A DNA stretch of 64,000 bases from positions 62,001 to 126,000 of the forward strand of contig RIAY01000008.1 of assembly GCA_003833075.1 (NCBI GenBank). Direction: 5' to 3'. Within the stretch, counting starts at the first letter, position 1. The number at the start of each line of letters is the position of its first letter. The translations under genes were made by a program, and so were the position numbers. The notes beneath the pieces were generated by a model that was given only the letters and a program-made list of their open reading frames with translations, was not told where the DNA came from and did no database searches. Positions 37,042-47,223 of the stretch are shown here, in pieces. The stretch comes from Muribaculaceae bacterium Isolate-036 (Harlan) (lineage in GTDB: Bacteria; Bacteroidota; Bacteroidia; Bacteroidales; Muribaculaceae).

Positions 37042-37905
37042 TCATAACTCTGCCGTTATCATGTTGGGATAGTGGTCGGAAATATAATTCACTCCCAAGC
37101 CCGGCTTGTTGAAATTCTCGAACTTCTTCACATCCGCGTTTCGGTAATATATGAAATCTATCACGTGGCGTGATGTCATCTTCACCTTGCCGAAACCGTT
37201 GAATGTCGGCTCGTTGTTTGAGACAGGCACGTCCCTTCCGTCATTCATCCAGAAATGGAATGGCTGCAGCCCCCATCTACGCACATCGTCCTCGTCACGG
37301 CTCGCATTCATGTCTCCTGCGATGAATACCGGCGCATCCTCACCTGCGATATCACGCATCCTGATCACATTCAGCATTGCGGAATTCAGTTTTGCCTCCA
37401 GATCATGATTTTTCAACCCCAAACAGAGATGGGTTGCAAAAAAATAAAAATCCTTCCCTGTAGTCTTCTCCCTGAACTTTCCCCAGCATGTGCCGCGCCA
37501 CTGTTCGCTGCTGTGGCTCCAGCATCTGGAAGGCTTGTCAGGCGTCGGGCTATGGAAGAAGGAACCCTCTTTCAGCAGACTCACCGTGTTTTTATTGTAA
37601 ATCAAGATGGTGTTGGCGCCACTTCGCGAACCGGTGCCGGGTATTTCTATCTGTCCGTATTCCGGAAGCAATTCCTTGAGATCTTTCCTCATGGATTCGC
37701 GTGCCTCCCCCACAGCCACCACATCCGGTCTGACATCCCGGATAAACCGCTGAATGGCGGTTTTTCTGACGTCCCAACTTGTTTCACCTGTATCTTTGGG
37801 GCTATTGTAACGCACATTAAATCCCATCACTTTGACTTCAGCGAGCGATGTCATGCATAAAAATACGAAAATTAGAGCTGATAAATATAATCTTTTGTGT
37901 ACCAT
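37042..37905 (-). CDS. Secreted endonuclease/exonuclease/phosphatase (EEP) family protein
   Basis: 287 residues with a signal peptide. The DNase-I-like fold is marked by MGFNVRYNSP, a catalytic Glu in VGEARE, His in ATHL, GDMN and the final SDHYPN. The usual LQE triplet is VGE here, but the acid is kept. EEP enzymes cleave phosphoesters; a phosphodiester or phosphomonoester on the glycan is a possible target. It is one of three paralogues in the cluster (see 55132 and 56096). Confidence 0.85.
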   Translation of the reverse strand: MVHKRLYLSALIFVFLCMTSLAEVKVMGFNVRYNSPKDTGETSWDVRKTAIQRFIRDVRPDVVAVGEARESMRKDLKELLPEYGQIEIPGTGSRSGANTILIYNKNTVSLLKEGSFFHSPTPDKPSRCWSHSSEQWRGTCWGKFREKTTGKDFYFFATHLCLGLKNHDLEAKLNSAMLNVIRMRDIAGEDAPVFIAGDMNASRDEDDVRRWGLQPFHFWMNDGRDVPVSNNEPTFNGFGKVKMTSRHVIDFIYYRNADVKKFENFNKPGLGVNYISDHYPNMITAEL

Positions 37906-37952
37906 TGTTGTTGATGCCGTTTAAGTAGTTGTTCTGGAAGTTATTCTGGAAG

Positions 37953-38861
37953 CTATCGGGACGGTTCCTGAATCAGGGATGCCAGCAATCCATAGAATGG
38001 AGCTGTCGTGATGTTCTTTGCAGGAGCTATAAGTCTTGGCTGAGCCACATCCTTCAGATTTTCGCTCAACGCGGGACCGAACAATTCAAAGGATTTTGAA
38101 ATCTGACCTCCGCATAGCAGACATTCGATATTGTTTTCGGCAAGTATCGGAGCCAATACTCTTCCAAGAATCCCTCCGGCTTCCGCGAATGCTCTGCGGG
38201 CGGCGTCATCCCCTTCAAAAGCCGCAGATGCTATTTCAGCCACGGTGATTTCGTTCTTAACGCATCCCGACATCTCCCTGTAAAGCCGTGTGATTCCTCT
38301 CTTCGACACAAAGTCTTCAAGAATCCCGCCGCCGTATGGTATACGGAATATCGAGATGAGCGGAGAGCCGTATGGATTGAGCTGCAGCACGGAATCAATG
38401 CAGCATGCGAAACCGAGACCGGTGCCGAGAGTGACGAGTGCCGCATTCCTGAAATCACGTGCGTTGCCACACATCATCTCCCCGGCAAGGGCGGCATTGA
38501 CATCATGCAGGAATCTGACTGGGACATCACTTCTGAGAGCAGGATGGGATTTCAGTATGTCGGTCAGGTTCACATTGCGGATTGACTGGAATTTGTGTTC
38601 CATAAGCGACATCCCGGCGTTATAATCGAATGGTCCGGGAAAATCGACAGCAACACCTGCAATCCTCATGCCGCGTTCTTCCGCGAGAGCGGCACCCCTG
38701 GTCACGGCTGTGACCAGGGCGCCTATTATCTCATCTCTGCTTCCGGATGAAGGCATGAGAACCTCATATTCAGCGTCTTCAATAAGTTTGCGATCTGAAT
38801 CTGCGATAACCGCTTTGAGAAACGTCCCACCCACATCAAAAAGCAACTGACAGTCATTCAT
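37953..38861 (-). CDS. ROK-family sugar kinase-like protein
   Basis: 303 residues from the start MNDCQLLFDVGG, which overlaps the previous stop as ATGA; a frame to 38939 is not conserved. The ATP loop DVGGTFLK, the catalytic Asp in FLHDVNAA and VTLGTGLGF are seen. The usual ROK zinc motif (CxCGxxGCxE) is absent: the region reads FRIPYGGGILEDFVS. It probably phosphorylates a hexose after import, but the missing zinc site leaves activity open. Confidence 0.82.
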   Translation of the reverse strand: MNDCQLLFDVGGTFLKAVIADSDRKLIEDAEYEVLMPSSGSRDEIIGALVTAVTRGAALAEERGMRIAGVAVDFPGPFDYNAGMSLMEHKFQSIRNVNLTDILKSHPALRSDVPVRFLHDVNAALAGEMMCGNARDFRNAALVTLGTGLGFACCIDSVLQLNPYGSPLISIFRIPYGGGILEDFVSKRGITRLYREMSGCVKNEITVAEIASAAFEGDDAARRAFAEAGGILGRVLAPILAENNIECLLCGGQISKSFELFGPALSENLKDVAQPRLIAPAKNITTAPFYGLLASLIQEPSR

Positions 38862-40710
38862 TCTCGAAACCATCCTTAAGCATCGTTTTATGCACGCGGA
38901 TAGGTTCCACGCCGAGATTCTCCACCACGTATTCGCCAATGGTCGACGGAACCACTACCATATCCATAAATTCGGCATCGAAATAACGTTCGGGATGTTG
39001 TTTCGAGCGGATACGGATTTTTTCACCGTCCACAAGCGTGAGCACATGGAATTTGCCATTGGTATTGTCCTCTATCTCCTTCTCGAATTCAAGACGTCTT
39101 AGGGAGAAATAAAGCAACGGGGATTCTCCGACAATCACCTCTGACCATCCTTCCCCGCTACGTGCGATGCGAGGCTTCTGCACGATATTGTTCCTTACCC
39201 AGGTCGTCGTTCTGTCGCGTGCCACAGTTCTCTCTCCATGATAAGTATGAATCGGACGGGGAATACCGTCAAGATCCGGACGCAGATAATCATAGAGCTT
39301 GTAAGTATAGGAACCGATGGTAAGGGAACCGATTTCAAGAACGACCTGATTGCGACCTGACGAATGCACTGTGCCTGCGGGAATCATCACCTGCAGACCC
39401 GGTCTGGATTCTTCGTAGCTTATATATTTCATATAATCCACAGGTTTGTATTCCTTGTCGGCAATCTTTATTTCCTTGATAAACTGATCCACATCGGCAT
39501 CATCGCGGAAACCGATGAAGGTCTTGGCGTCATGACCTGCCTCGACTACATAATAACTTTCGTCCTGACGTCCGAGCTCATCGAAATTTTCCCGGTTGTA
39601 CTTTTCGTTGGAATGACACTGCACGGACATGTTGCCGGTGCTGTGATAGGAATCGTCATAATTGAAGCGGATGGGGAAATAACCGCCGAATTTATCGGCA
39701 CACTTCTTGCCCATCACCTCCTCGCTGGCTGTCATGAAGAATGTCTGGAAAGGAAACTCCACCTTGTTACGCCCCACTTCGACCACGATACTCACCTCCA
39801 TCGGGATAAGATCGAACACCCATGCGCAATTACGCATGTCGGCGGGCAGGTTTCTGAGTTTCTTCACATAAGTGCCTCCCCATACACCTTCAAGATAAAC
39901 CGGTTTTGCACGAAACGGGTATGAAGCCATCGATGTGAAAATCTCCTTAAGCGAAGACATGGGCACAAGCTGAAGGTTGCCGGGCTTGTCACTGGGCACA
40001 TAATAGTCAAGCGCGCACTCCCGGAGCAGACTCCGCCGGAGATTGACCGCCATCTCGAAGTCGGCATAATAGCAGCGGCGGATAATCTGGTTCGCGGGAC
40101 GCGCCTCCTTCTGACCGAGATTGACATATTGCCCCCTGCGAATGCGTAGAATCGATTCCTTCGGAGTCACGTCAAAATAGAGTTTCAGGTCGAAAAGCTG
40201 CATGTTCGCGGGAATAAGACAGCCGTTGCCGTAAACCACTACGACTTTCCCTTCATTGCCCTCACGTATTTTTCTCAGTTCCGATCTGAATGCCTCGGTC
40301 TTGTCAGGATCCAGAAGAGCCTCGTAACCGCCCCGGAAAATCTTTCCGTAAAGGAGGGTGGGATCCTTCTCCCTGTCCCATTCGAGAAGAGGGTCGATCA
40401 TATTGTTGATTTCTTCCTCCTCTTTGAGATTGTCAAGATAATTCTTCTGTTCGAGGAGAATGCCCTTCCCTGCGAGCTGCTGGGAAAGGAGATTTATCAT
40501 CTCCTGCCATTCGGCGGTGGCATATCCGTCGAATGCGAGAATCACGCTCTTTCCCGGATTTGCATTACGGAGAGACTCCACTCGCGCCGCAAGAGATTTT
40601 GCACTGTTCAGCGATCCGCATACTACACTCTCCACTACTTCCGCCAGAATATGCGGGCGGTTCACCGGACGGGGATCATCGTACGGGAACGGGTTATACA
40701 TAAAACTCAT
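38854..40710 (-). CDS. Phosphomannose isomerase-like protein fused to a degenerate uridine-kinase-like domain
   Basis: 618 residues. The C-terminal part (about 266-618) is a type I phosphomannose isomerase: the zinc motif is VQCH (Gln364, His366), followed by EAGHDAKTFIG and IPAGTVHSSG. The N-terminal part (1-265) resembles a uridine kinase: SVILAFDGYATAEWQE stands where the Walker A loop should be, but it has no GKT. VVVVYGNGCLIP and LKLYFDVTPKESILRIRRGQ match the kinase's later strands. The kinase half is therefore likely inactive or regulatory. It starts 27 bases after the isomerase-like gene. Confidence 0.8.
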   Translation of the reverse strand: MSFMYNPFPYDDPRPVNRPHILAEVVESVVCGSLNSAKSLAARVESLRNANPGKSVILAFDGYATAEWQEMINLLSQQLAGKGILLEQKNYLDNLKEEEEINNMIDPLLEWDREKDPTLLYGKIFRGGYEALLDPDKTEAFRSELRKIREGNEGKVVVVYGNGCLIPANMQLFDLKLYFDVTPKESILRIRRGQYVNLGQKEARPANQIIRRCYYADFEMAVNLRRSLLRECALDYYVPSDKPGNLQLVPMSSLKEIFTSMASYPFRAKPVYLEGVWGGTYVKKLRNLPADMRNCAWVFDLIPMEVSIVVEVGRNKVEFPFQTFFMTASEEVMGKKCADKFGGYFPIRFNYDDSYHSTGNMSVQCHSNEKYNRENFDELGRQDESYYVVEAGHDAKTFIGFRDDADVDQFIKEIKIADKEYKPVDYMKYISYEESRPGLQVMIPAGTVHSSGRNQVVLEIGSLTIGSYTYKLYDYLRPDLDGIPRPIHTYHGERTVARDRTTTWVRNNIVQKPRIARSGEGWSEVIVGESPLLYFSLRRLEFEKEIEDNTNGKFHVLTLVDGEKIRIRSKQHPERYFDAEFMDMVVVPSTIGEYVVENLGVEPIRVHKTMLKDGFENE

Positions 40711-40737
40711 GAATATAGGTTATTTATGTTTGTTTGG

Positions 40738-42180
40738 TTAATTGATTTCATAATATTTGAAGTCCATGATATCGGAAAGCTCGCGCAATTGTGCACGCCA
40801 GTCACCATCGACGACTGCGAAATGCTGGGTTGTGCCGATTTTGATTATTTCTTCGAAAAGACGTTCCACAGGCACAACCGGACGGAAAATCGTATGGGAG
40901 TATGTCGCGAGTATATGCTCTCCGGGCAGCGACTCCACGAGAGTCGCGACAAGCTTGTATCCGCCGTCGCATTCCACGAGTTGCGCCATTGTCTTCAGTC
41001 CCGGAGAAATACGATACCAGGCAAAGGGTGCTCCCGCGTACCTGTAACTTGTTTTGGCAAAACGCACATCGCGGGCAATCACAACGTTATCCTGCCATTC
41101 GGGGTCATTGTGATCGTTGGGACCGGCATGTCCTCCGGCAAACGTGCCGAATTCACTTTCTATATGGAACGGTTCAATAAAATTCACATTTCTTCCCGAG
41201 ATCAGCTTGAGAATATAGGTTATGAGTCCGGCACCCATATCCGCCTCCGGCACAAGCACCGATGTGTTTGCATTAAACCAGGGATGATAAAATCCGGCGC
41301 GCAGTCCGACAAGCTCAAACATGGCACGGTCGATATCATTAAAAACCATCACGTCTATGTCTGAATCTTCCGCCATCTTTGCAAGACCGATCGAGGCACG
41401 GACCGATGCCTCGAATTTCTCATAATCCACATCCTCCATCATCCTGTAACTGCCCGTGAGTCTGTCACAATATTCCTTGAGTTCAGTTCTTTCAATTCCT
41501 TCTATGACATTGCCATATACGGAATACGGAAGAAAACGTATCTCCGGTCCGAGTTTGACAAACACATCATATGGGTCTATATATGTGCTCCACATCGCTT
41601 CATTATAGTTTGCAAGCAGACCTACGGTAGACCGGCGCATGATGGCGCGGACGCGTGCCGCCTGCGAGAAGATCCGGATCTTTTCATTCACTTCCTCTCG
41701 CGACCCCATCACTACTTTGACATGCCGTCTGCCAGTCCTCGGGATAGACCCTGATGCCTCCAGAGAGCCGACAAGCGTGCCGGAACACAGATATTCTATG
41801 AAATCATCCTCATCGAGAGTATCATTGAATGCCATCCTGTCTTTTGCAACGTTGACAAAAATCATAGGCAGATCTGGCATATCTCGCAGAAAACGTATCC
41901 ATGCGAAGTCCTCGCTCCAGCTCAGAAATTCTGTGATAATGAAATCCACCTCTTTGTCATAAAAATACTTCATGGCGCGTTCAGCGTCATCTTTCTCATA
42001 TATTATCCCCGGAAATTCTATGTCAAGAAAATCAAGGCGGGAGATTATCTCATCAACTACCTTTGCCTTGCGTTCGCCATATGTGCCGTGCGCTGTGCCT
42101 TCACCCAGATTCTTGAATCGCGGTGATGCAACAAGCAGTAGTCCTGCCTTCCCTTTGCGTGTCTTATCTGTCTGTTTCAT
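40738..42180 (-). CDS. L-fucose/L-arabinose isomerase family protein
   Basis: 480 residues, cytosolic. The fold is that of aldose-ketose isomerases: an N-terminal Rossmann-type region (FPGIIYEKDD...VDFIITEFLSWSED), then ADMGAGLITYILKLISGR and a C-terminal beta domain ending in a TTQHFAVV stretch with His. The protein is close to the isomerase family but I cannot assign fucose or arabinose. Its start overlaps the MFS stop by one base (TAATG). Confidence 0.82.
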   Translation of the reverse strand: MKQTDKTRKGKAGLLLVASPRFKNLGEGTAHGTYGERKAKVVDEIISRLDFLDIEFPGIIYEKDDAERAMKYFYDKEVDFIITEFLSWSEDFAWIRFLRDMPDLPMIFVNVAKDRMAFNDTLDEDDFIEYLCSGTLVGSLEASGSIPRTGRRHVKVVMGSREEVNEKIRIFSQAARVRAIMRRSTVGLLANYNEAMWSTYIDPYDVFVKLGPEIRFLPYSVYGNVIEGIERTELKEYCDRLTGSYRMMEDVDYEKFEASVRASIGLAKMAEDSDIDVMVFNDIDRAMFELVGLRAGFYHPWFNANTSVLVPEADMGAGLITYILKLISGRNVNFIEPFHIESEFGTFAGGHAGPNDHNDPEWQDNVVIARDVRFAKTSYRYAGAPFAWYRISPGLKTMAQLVECDGGYKLVATLVESLPGEHILATYSHTIFRPVVPVERLFEEIIKIGTTQHFAVVDGDWRAQLRELSDIMDFKYYEIN

Positions 42181-43445
42181 TATGCTTTGTGAATTTTATC
42201 ATAATCTTTTCTATAGAATAACTTCGCGCCTCCTGTCATCATGACTCCGCAGACAACCCATATGACAGCAAGAACGGATATGCCAGCCGAAAGACTCATG
42301 GTCTCCTTTATGGCACCAAGCACAACCGGTGCAAGCGAGCCGAAGCCGAATCCGACCATGATCATGGCGCCGGAGGCTGACGAATGCAGACGTTCCGGAG
42401 TCACATCATACAGAACTGTATAGGTATTGGCATCAAAAAGCGCACGCATGAAGCCAAAACCGGCAAGACCGACATAGACCACCCAGATTATTTCAGAGTT
42501 GCCCATCATGAATATGAATGGCGCGCCCAGAAGAAGTCCCACACCCTGCATCGCCATACGCAGCCACGGAGCCTTTCTTGCGATGCGGTCGGAAAGTCCG
42601 CCTGCGATAAGCACCCCTATAAAGGCAAACATATGTGTGTAGAACATTGAATTGAATCCGGCGGCAGCCAGACTCTGATTGAATTTCTCATACAGATATG
42701 TAGGCATCCATGTCAGATAACCTGTGAGCACAAAAATCAATCCTCCGAAGCCAAGCGTAAGCACAAGTGCAGTCGGTGTTGTGAACACTACCTTGAAGCC
42801 ATCCCATATCCTGGTTCTTGATGGTGTTCCTCCTTCGGCAACTGCCTCCTGCTTACTTAGCGGCTTGTCTTTAAGACCGAACATCATGATGACAGCCCAC
42901 ACTACACCGATGGAACCGAAGACATAGAATGCATACTGCCAGCCCCATTTCTGCCCGATATATCCCGCAACATATCCGCTGACGATCACTCCTATGTAAT
43001 AAGCTGTCTGATGAACAGACATTGCGAAAGCCCGTGTTTTATCATGATACTGGGCAAGAAGAGAATAATTCGACGGACCGAAGAAAGCCTCTCCTCCTCC
43101 AGTGGCAATACTCCTGAGAATAACCAATGCAAGAAAACCGCTGGCAAAACCAGTCAGCATCGTTGCCACGCTCCAAAAAAGAAGACTTAGAGTTACTATC
43201 CATTTTCTGCTGAAAATATCGCCTGCCATACCTCCTACCGGAACAAGAACGGCATAGAAAAGATTGAAAATCGTAGCGATCCAGCCGACACTGATATCGC
43301 TGAGATGGAGATCATCGCGGATCAACGGAAGCACTACATTAAATACCTGCCGGTCCGCCTGATTCAGCAGGAACGCCACCCACAAGAACCCGAGCACAGC
43401 CCACTTGTAACTGTCGCCCCTGTTTTCTTTTGTTGCAATTGACAT
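42180..43445 (-). CDS. MFS transporter (anion:cation symporter-like)
   Basis: 421 residues and twelve helices. The family pattern is NQADRQVFNVVLP in helix 1, GGMAGDIFSRKW in loop 2-3 and GGGEAFFGPSNYSLLA in helix 4. Members import sugar acids or other anionic monosaccharides. Within this cluster it should move the released sugar across the inner membrane. It lies 111 bases beyond the beta-helix gene. Confidence 0.85.
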   Translation of the reverse strand: MSIATKENRGDSYKWAVLGFLWVAFLLNQADRQVFNVVLPLIRDDLHLSDISVGWIATIFNLFYAVLVPVGGMAGDIFSRKWIVTLSLLFWSVATMLTGFASGFLALVILRSIATGGGEAFFGPSNYSLLAQYHDKTRAFAMSVHQTAYYIGVIVSGYVAGYIGQKWGWQYAFYVFGSIGVVWAVIMMFGLKDKPLSKQEAVAEGGTPSRTRIWDGFKVVFTTPTALVLTLGFGGLIFVLTGYLTWMPTYLYEKFNQSLAAAGFNSMFYTHMFAFIGVLIAGGLSDRIARKAPWLRMAMQGVGLLLGAPFIFMMGNSEIIWVVYVGLAGFGFMRALFDANTYTVLYDVTPERLHSSASGAMIMVGFGFGSLAPVVLGAIKETMSLSAGISVLAVIWVVCGVMMTGGAKLFYRKDYDKIHKA

Positions 43446-43556
43446 GTTCTAAACGATTGTTATGTTTTGAGTGATGATCAGCAAAGAAAAAGGCGCACTT
43501 ATCCGAGGACAGCCACGCCTCTTCTCAACTAATCTACCTTATGTCATCATTATAGG

Positions 43557-45338
43557 TCAACGTGCGACCTTTACAGCAGATGAACCGACTTTCACCACAT
43601 ATATGCCCCGAACGGCTGCGCTGAGATCGATTATACCGTCTCCTGCAGTAACGAGTTTGCCGGATATATCGTAAACCTCTGCGTACTTGTTGGAACCTTT
43701 CACCTTGAAAACACCATCTCCAATCTGGACAATTTCAAGCAACTGTCCACCTTCAGAAACAATGTTCCGCACACCGCTGCCGGCTCTTGCCGTAACGTCA
43801 TAGCAGCCTGACCATGTCTTTTCTCCCCGCTCGTTGCCGAAATAATCTACACTAAGATCCAGATCTTCAAGATGAGCGACAGCCTCGCTGAGATGCGCGT
43901 TTGACTCACTGCCCAGAAATTCCTTGTATGCCGCAAGATTCCATGCTTCAAGAATCATTCTGGAATCAGCCTCGTCAACACCGATCCCGGCAAGCGGCTC
44001 TATATAGGAGTCGCGTCCGTCTATTAATGCTTCATTATCTCCGAATATATCTTTCTGGTTTATAACTTTCCAGTTGTCACCTTTCTCATAATCCTTTGAT
44101 ACAGCCCACTTGTCTTCAACCCAGTAGTTGCCACGCTTGATCATTGTGCGGCCTCCGACAAAGTTATAGCCTGCTCCCAGCCATTTGGCTATTGCCGTAG
44201 CAGCGACATTGCCATAGGTAAGAGCCTGATTTGATGTGGATCCTTCCGACAGGCTCAGCTGACTGTTTGCCACAGCTGTGGCTTCCGCGTTTTTCTCTTT
44301 ATCCTCCGGCGGAAGACTGCCGATTTCAAATTCCTCATAGTCAACCGGACTTACTATAATATTACCACCTACGAATGATGTGGTATTTGCACCTAAAGTA
44401 ACCACGGAACCTGTGGCAAACCTTTCCTTGGCAGAAAAGTTAAAGATTGTGTTATATGCCAGTATGCCAAGTGCAGGCTGAGTGTTGGTTCCTCCGTTTG
44501 TGCGCATAAACCCTGCTTTGCTCTTTATTGCCAGACCATTTCCGTCAATAAAATTATTAACCAGAACCGCATCACTGCTTTTAGCTACATTCACGAGTCC
44601 TCCTTCTTCAGCCATGCTCATCATCTCTGGATCCGAGAATGTATTTCCAAAAATCGCACAACGCTCAAGTATCAAAAGCGAACGTTCGCTTACAGTCCCT
44701 TTAAGATTGAAGAGAATCGAGGCATTGGATACCTGTTTGGATATTGAACTGTCATAGACCATTGTCTGAACATTATTGGAGAATACACATCCTATGCACT
44801 TCAATACCGAGGAAACAGGAACTATGATGCCTCCGCACGCGGTCTCATTGCCATCAACCGTCACATCCTGCATGGTTAGCCACGCCTTGTCAAGGTACAG
44901 GACCGATCCGGATACATCAAGAGACGCAAAATCCTGTGTTCCCTTGATTCCGGAGATAGAAACACCCGCAAGAACAGTTTCGGTATCTCTGCCTTCGCCC
45001 TCAAGAATCAGGAATGCACCCTGATTGGTTCCGGCGGAAGTCAGTCTGGTAACATACGATGCAGGATCATAATCGCTGATGTCAGCTCCTTTGGCAGAGG
45101 CAGCGAAGCCACCTTGATAAGTCACTCCATTCACAAGTCTGATGTTTGGCACCGTATAGGTTCCCTCCGACATATATACAATGTCTCCCTCAACATAATT
45201 CCAGTCAGCTCCTTTGGCATTCTCCCATGAGGTTCCATCGCCATTACCACGAGACTGAGGTGCGACAAAATATACCTCTGCTTGCATATTCAGCACCGAA
45301 AGGGCTGCAGCTGCAAATAAATAAAGTTTTCTTTTCAT
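43557..45338 (-). CDS. Secreted parallel beta-helix protein with C-terminal sorting-like tail
   Basis: 593 residues with a signal peptide. The opening VYFVAPQSRGNGDGTSWENA and the repeating short strands (GVTYQGG, VLAGVSISG, LTMQDVTVDGN) describe a right-handed beta-helix of pectate-lyase-like type. The last 40 residues (VYDISGKLV...VRGIYVVKV) resemble the type A sorting domain of Bacteroidota secretion. No catalytic triad was identified. It lies 23 bases after susD. Its role is probably glycan binding or lyase-like, but this is open. Confidence 0.75.
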   Translation of the reverse strand: MKRKLYLFAAAALSVLNMQAEVYFVAPQSRGNGDGTSWENAKGADWNYVEGDIVYMSEGTYTVPNIRLVNGVTYQGGFAASAKGADISDYDPASYVTRLTSAGTNQGAFLILEGEGRDTETVLAGVSISGIKGTQDFASLDVSGSVLYLDKAWLTMQDVTVDGNETACGGIIVPVSSVLKCIGCVFSNNVQTMVYDSSISKQVSNASILFNLKGTVSERSLLILERCAIFGNTFSDPEMMSMAEEGGLVNVAKSSDAVLVNNFIDGNGLAIKSKAGFMRTNGGTNTQPALGILAYNTIFNFSAKERFATGSVVTLGANTTSFVGGNIIVSPVDYEEFEIGSLPPEDKEKNAEATAVANSQLSLSEGSTSNQALTYGNVAATAIAKWLGAGYNFVGGRTMIKRGNYWVEDKWAVSKDYEKGDNWKVINQKDIFGDNEALIDGRDSYIEPLAGIGVDEADSRMILEAWNLAAYKEFLGSESNAHLSEAVAHLEDLDLSVDYFGNERGEKTWSGCYDVTARAGSGVRNIVSEGGQLLEIVQIGDGVFKVKGSNKYAEVYDISGKLVTAGDGIIDLSAAVRGIYVVKVGSSAVKVAR

Positions 45339-45361
45339 AATGATATCAGTTTTATGGTCGA

Positions 45362-47152
45362 TTAGAATGTAAGTCCGTCATCCCAGCCGGGGTTCTGCGT
45401 AAGAGCACCGCCCGAGAGAGAACGTTGTGAAGTCGGGATACCGTAGAGATAATCTTTTTCCTCATTCCAATGTCGTGCGAGACCGGGTTCATTATTCCTG
45501 ATAGCAAAACCGTGATCTCCTTCCGACAATACGATGTCTGTGTTCAGTTTAAAATATTTTACCCCTAAGACACTCGGTTTCTTTCCATCGTATATACAGA
45601 TGTTATATTTGCCGTCGCCGGTAAGGTCATAGGATCCGGTCGAGGGGAAATACATTCCATAATGAGGTTTCTCGTAAACCTTACCCTCCTTCCAGCGTAA
45701 AATATCGTTATAATGATTGAGTTCAAGAGCCATCTCGACAAGACGCTCGCGACGAATCTCAAGAATTACTCCCGTATTGGCACTTTGTGTAACGTTTGGA
45801 TAACCCCACTCCTCGCTCATCATAAAAGGATCGGGATGAGCGTTTGCATCCGCCATTTTCAGATCCGGCATTCCAGCTCTGTCCCGAATCTTGTTGACCG
45901 ACATGTCAAGGTCACGCTGTGTAAGCGTTCCGAGTTCTGCAAGTGCTTCCGCATAATTGAGATACACCTCTGCCAATCGAAATATGGGGAGTGCTGAGCG
46001 GCAATGATCAAAAGAATTCTGTGAAGCGTCCGATACGTACTTTATGTATTGGTAGCAGCCTTTCGTTGCCGCAATGTTTGTAAAACTTACAGTAGCCGAA
46101 CCTTTCTGTTTATAGCCGGGACACAGAATAGTCTGCGCCATGCGTGGATCTCGATTCTTGCATTCATCCAGATAACCGACTGTATTCCAGTCTGGACGAT
46201 CAGTGAATTTTGTACCGTCTGAGTTGAGATAGTAGCATATCATACGTTTGGTAGCTCCGACACCCCTGTTCATCAGCTGATCGTTGGCGTTATGCATCTT
46301 ACCTGCACTGACACCTGCGATTCGTGCCCAGATATACTCATTGGCGTTGGCTTCGGTCGAATAAAACATCTCCCTATAAGGCTCTTTCCCGGTCTTATGG
46401 AGTGAGTATCCACCCTCTTCTATAAGTTTTTTAGATGACTCTGCGCATATTTTCAAAAGTTCATCCCAAGGAAGATGATTCGGATTGAAAGGGTCTCCAT
46501 CATGATATTTCCTGAATGTTCCTTCAAACAAGGCGGCACGCGATTTCAGTGCCAATGCAGTCCAGGCGCATACCTCTGTGGTTTTCTTCCCTTGCGGAAG
46601 CATTTGGTTGAATGCCCGGTCGCAGTCTTCGAGAATTTGGTTTATCACCTCTTCGCGGCTATCGCGCGGCTTGCAAAGGCTGGCAACATCGCTTGAGCCA
46701 ATTGGTTCCAGATAAACCGGCACTTCGCCAAATTTTGTCAGCATATTGTAATAGAAGTAAGCCCTGAAAAAATATGCCACACCTTCGTAATGCTCTCGAA
46801 TTTCCTTGTCGGCGCAACGATGTGAATACTGAAGAAAATAGTTTATGTCCCGGAGTTTTGTCCAAGTCCAGCCTACTTCACTTGATTTGGTGGGAAGGGG
46901 GCGGGTTCCCATAATCTCGTTCTCTGGCAAATTTGTCGCAACAAGCTCTCCCTGTTCCTCATACCAGCTCAAGGAATGGGATGAAGCGGTAGGCATAAGC
47001 GTATAAAACGAATTTGTATATTGCCGCAATTCGGCTTCAGAACTGAAATATGTTTCAGGCGACATTGAATCTTCTGGATACTGATCCATACTCGTACATC
47101 CCCATAAGACGAATATACCTGCAACAGCAGTTAGATATCTGAGTATTTTCAT
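45362..47152 (-). CDS. SusD/RagB-like surface glycan-binding lipoprotein
   Basis: 596 residues. The lipobox is LWGC, followed by TSMDQYPED. The N-terminal TPR-like helices (SPETYFSSEAELRQYTNSFY) and the C-terminal NNYNDILRWKEG-like region (here LNHYNDILRW) are family marks. SusD caps the SusC barrel and captures the oligosaccharide. The gap to susC (90 bases) contains an AAACTGTTT hairpin at 47200-47223. Confidence 0.95.
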   Translation of the reverse strand: MKILRYLTAVAGIFVLWGCTSMDQYPEDSMSPETYFSSEAELRQYTNSFYTLMPTASSHSLSWYEEQGELVATNLPENEIMGTRPLPTKSSEVGWTWTKLRDINYFLQYSHRCADKEIREHYEGVAYFFRAYFYYNMLTKFGEVPVYLEPIGSSDVASLCKPRDSREEVINQILEDCDRAFNQMLPQGKKTTEVCAWTALALKSRAALFEGTFRKYHDGDPFNPNHLPWDELLKICAESSKKLIEEGGYSLHKTGKEPYREMFYSTEANANEYIWARIAGVSAGKMHNANDQLMNRGVGATKRMICYYLNSDGTKFTDRPDWNTVGYLDECKNRDPRMAQTILCPGYKQKGSATVSFTNIAATKGCYQYIKYVSDASQNSFDHCRSALPIFRLAEVYLNYAEALAELGTLTQRDLDMSVNKIRDRAGMPDLKMADANAHPDPFMMSEEWGYPNVTQSANTGVILEIRRERLVEMALELNHYNDILRWKEGKVYEKPHYGMYFPSTGSYDLTGDGKYNICIYDGKKPSVLGVKYFKLNTDIVLSEGDHGFAIRNNEPGLARHWNEEKDYLYGIPTSQRSLSGGALTQNPGWDDGLTF

Positions 47153-47199
47153 GATTGATATTTGATGTTAAAAAGATTTCCTTTCACTTACTATCGTTA

Positions 47200-47223
47200 A
47201 AACTGTTTGGTTTTAAACAGTTT
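47200..47223 (-). promoter_or_regulatory. Hairpin between susC and susD
   Basis: AAACTGTTT (47200-47208) and AAACAGTTT (47215-47223) form perfect 9-base arms with a 6-base loop. It may tune the susC/susD ratio. It also carries the AGAAACTGTTTAAA core. Confidence 0.5.

Noticed and set aside
38862..38939. Upstream extension of the ROK gene
   Set aside because: It overlaps the isomerase gene in another frame; the ATGA overlap start at 38861 fits the ROK family opening.
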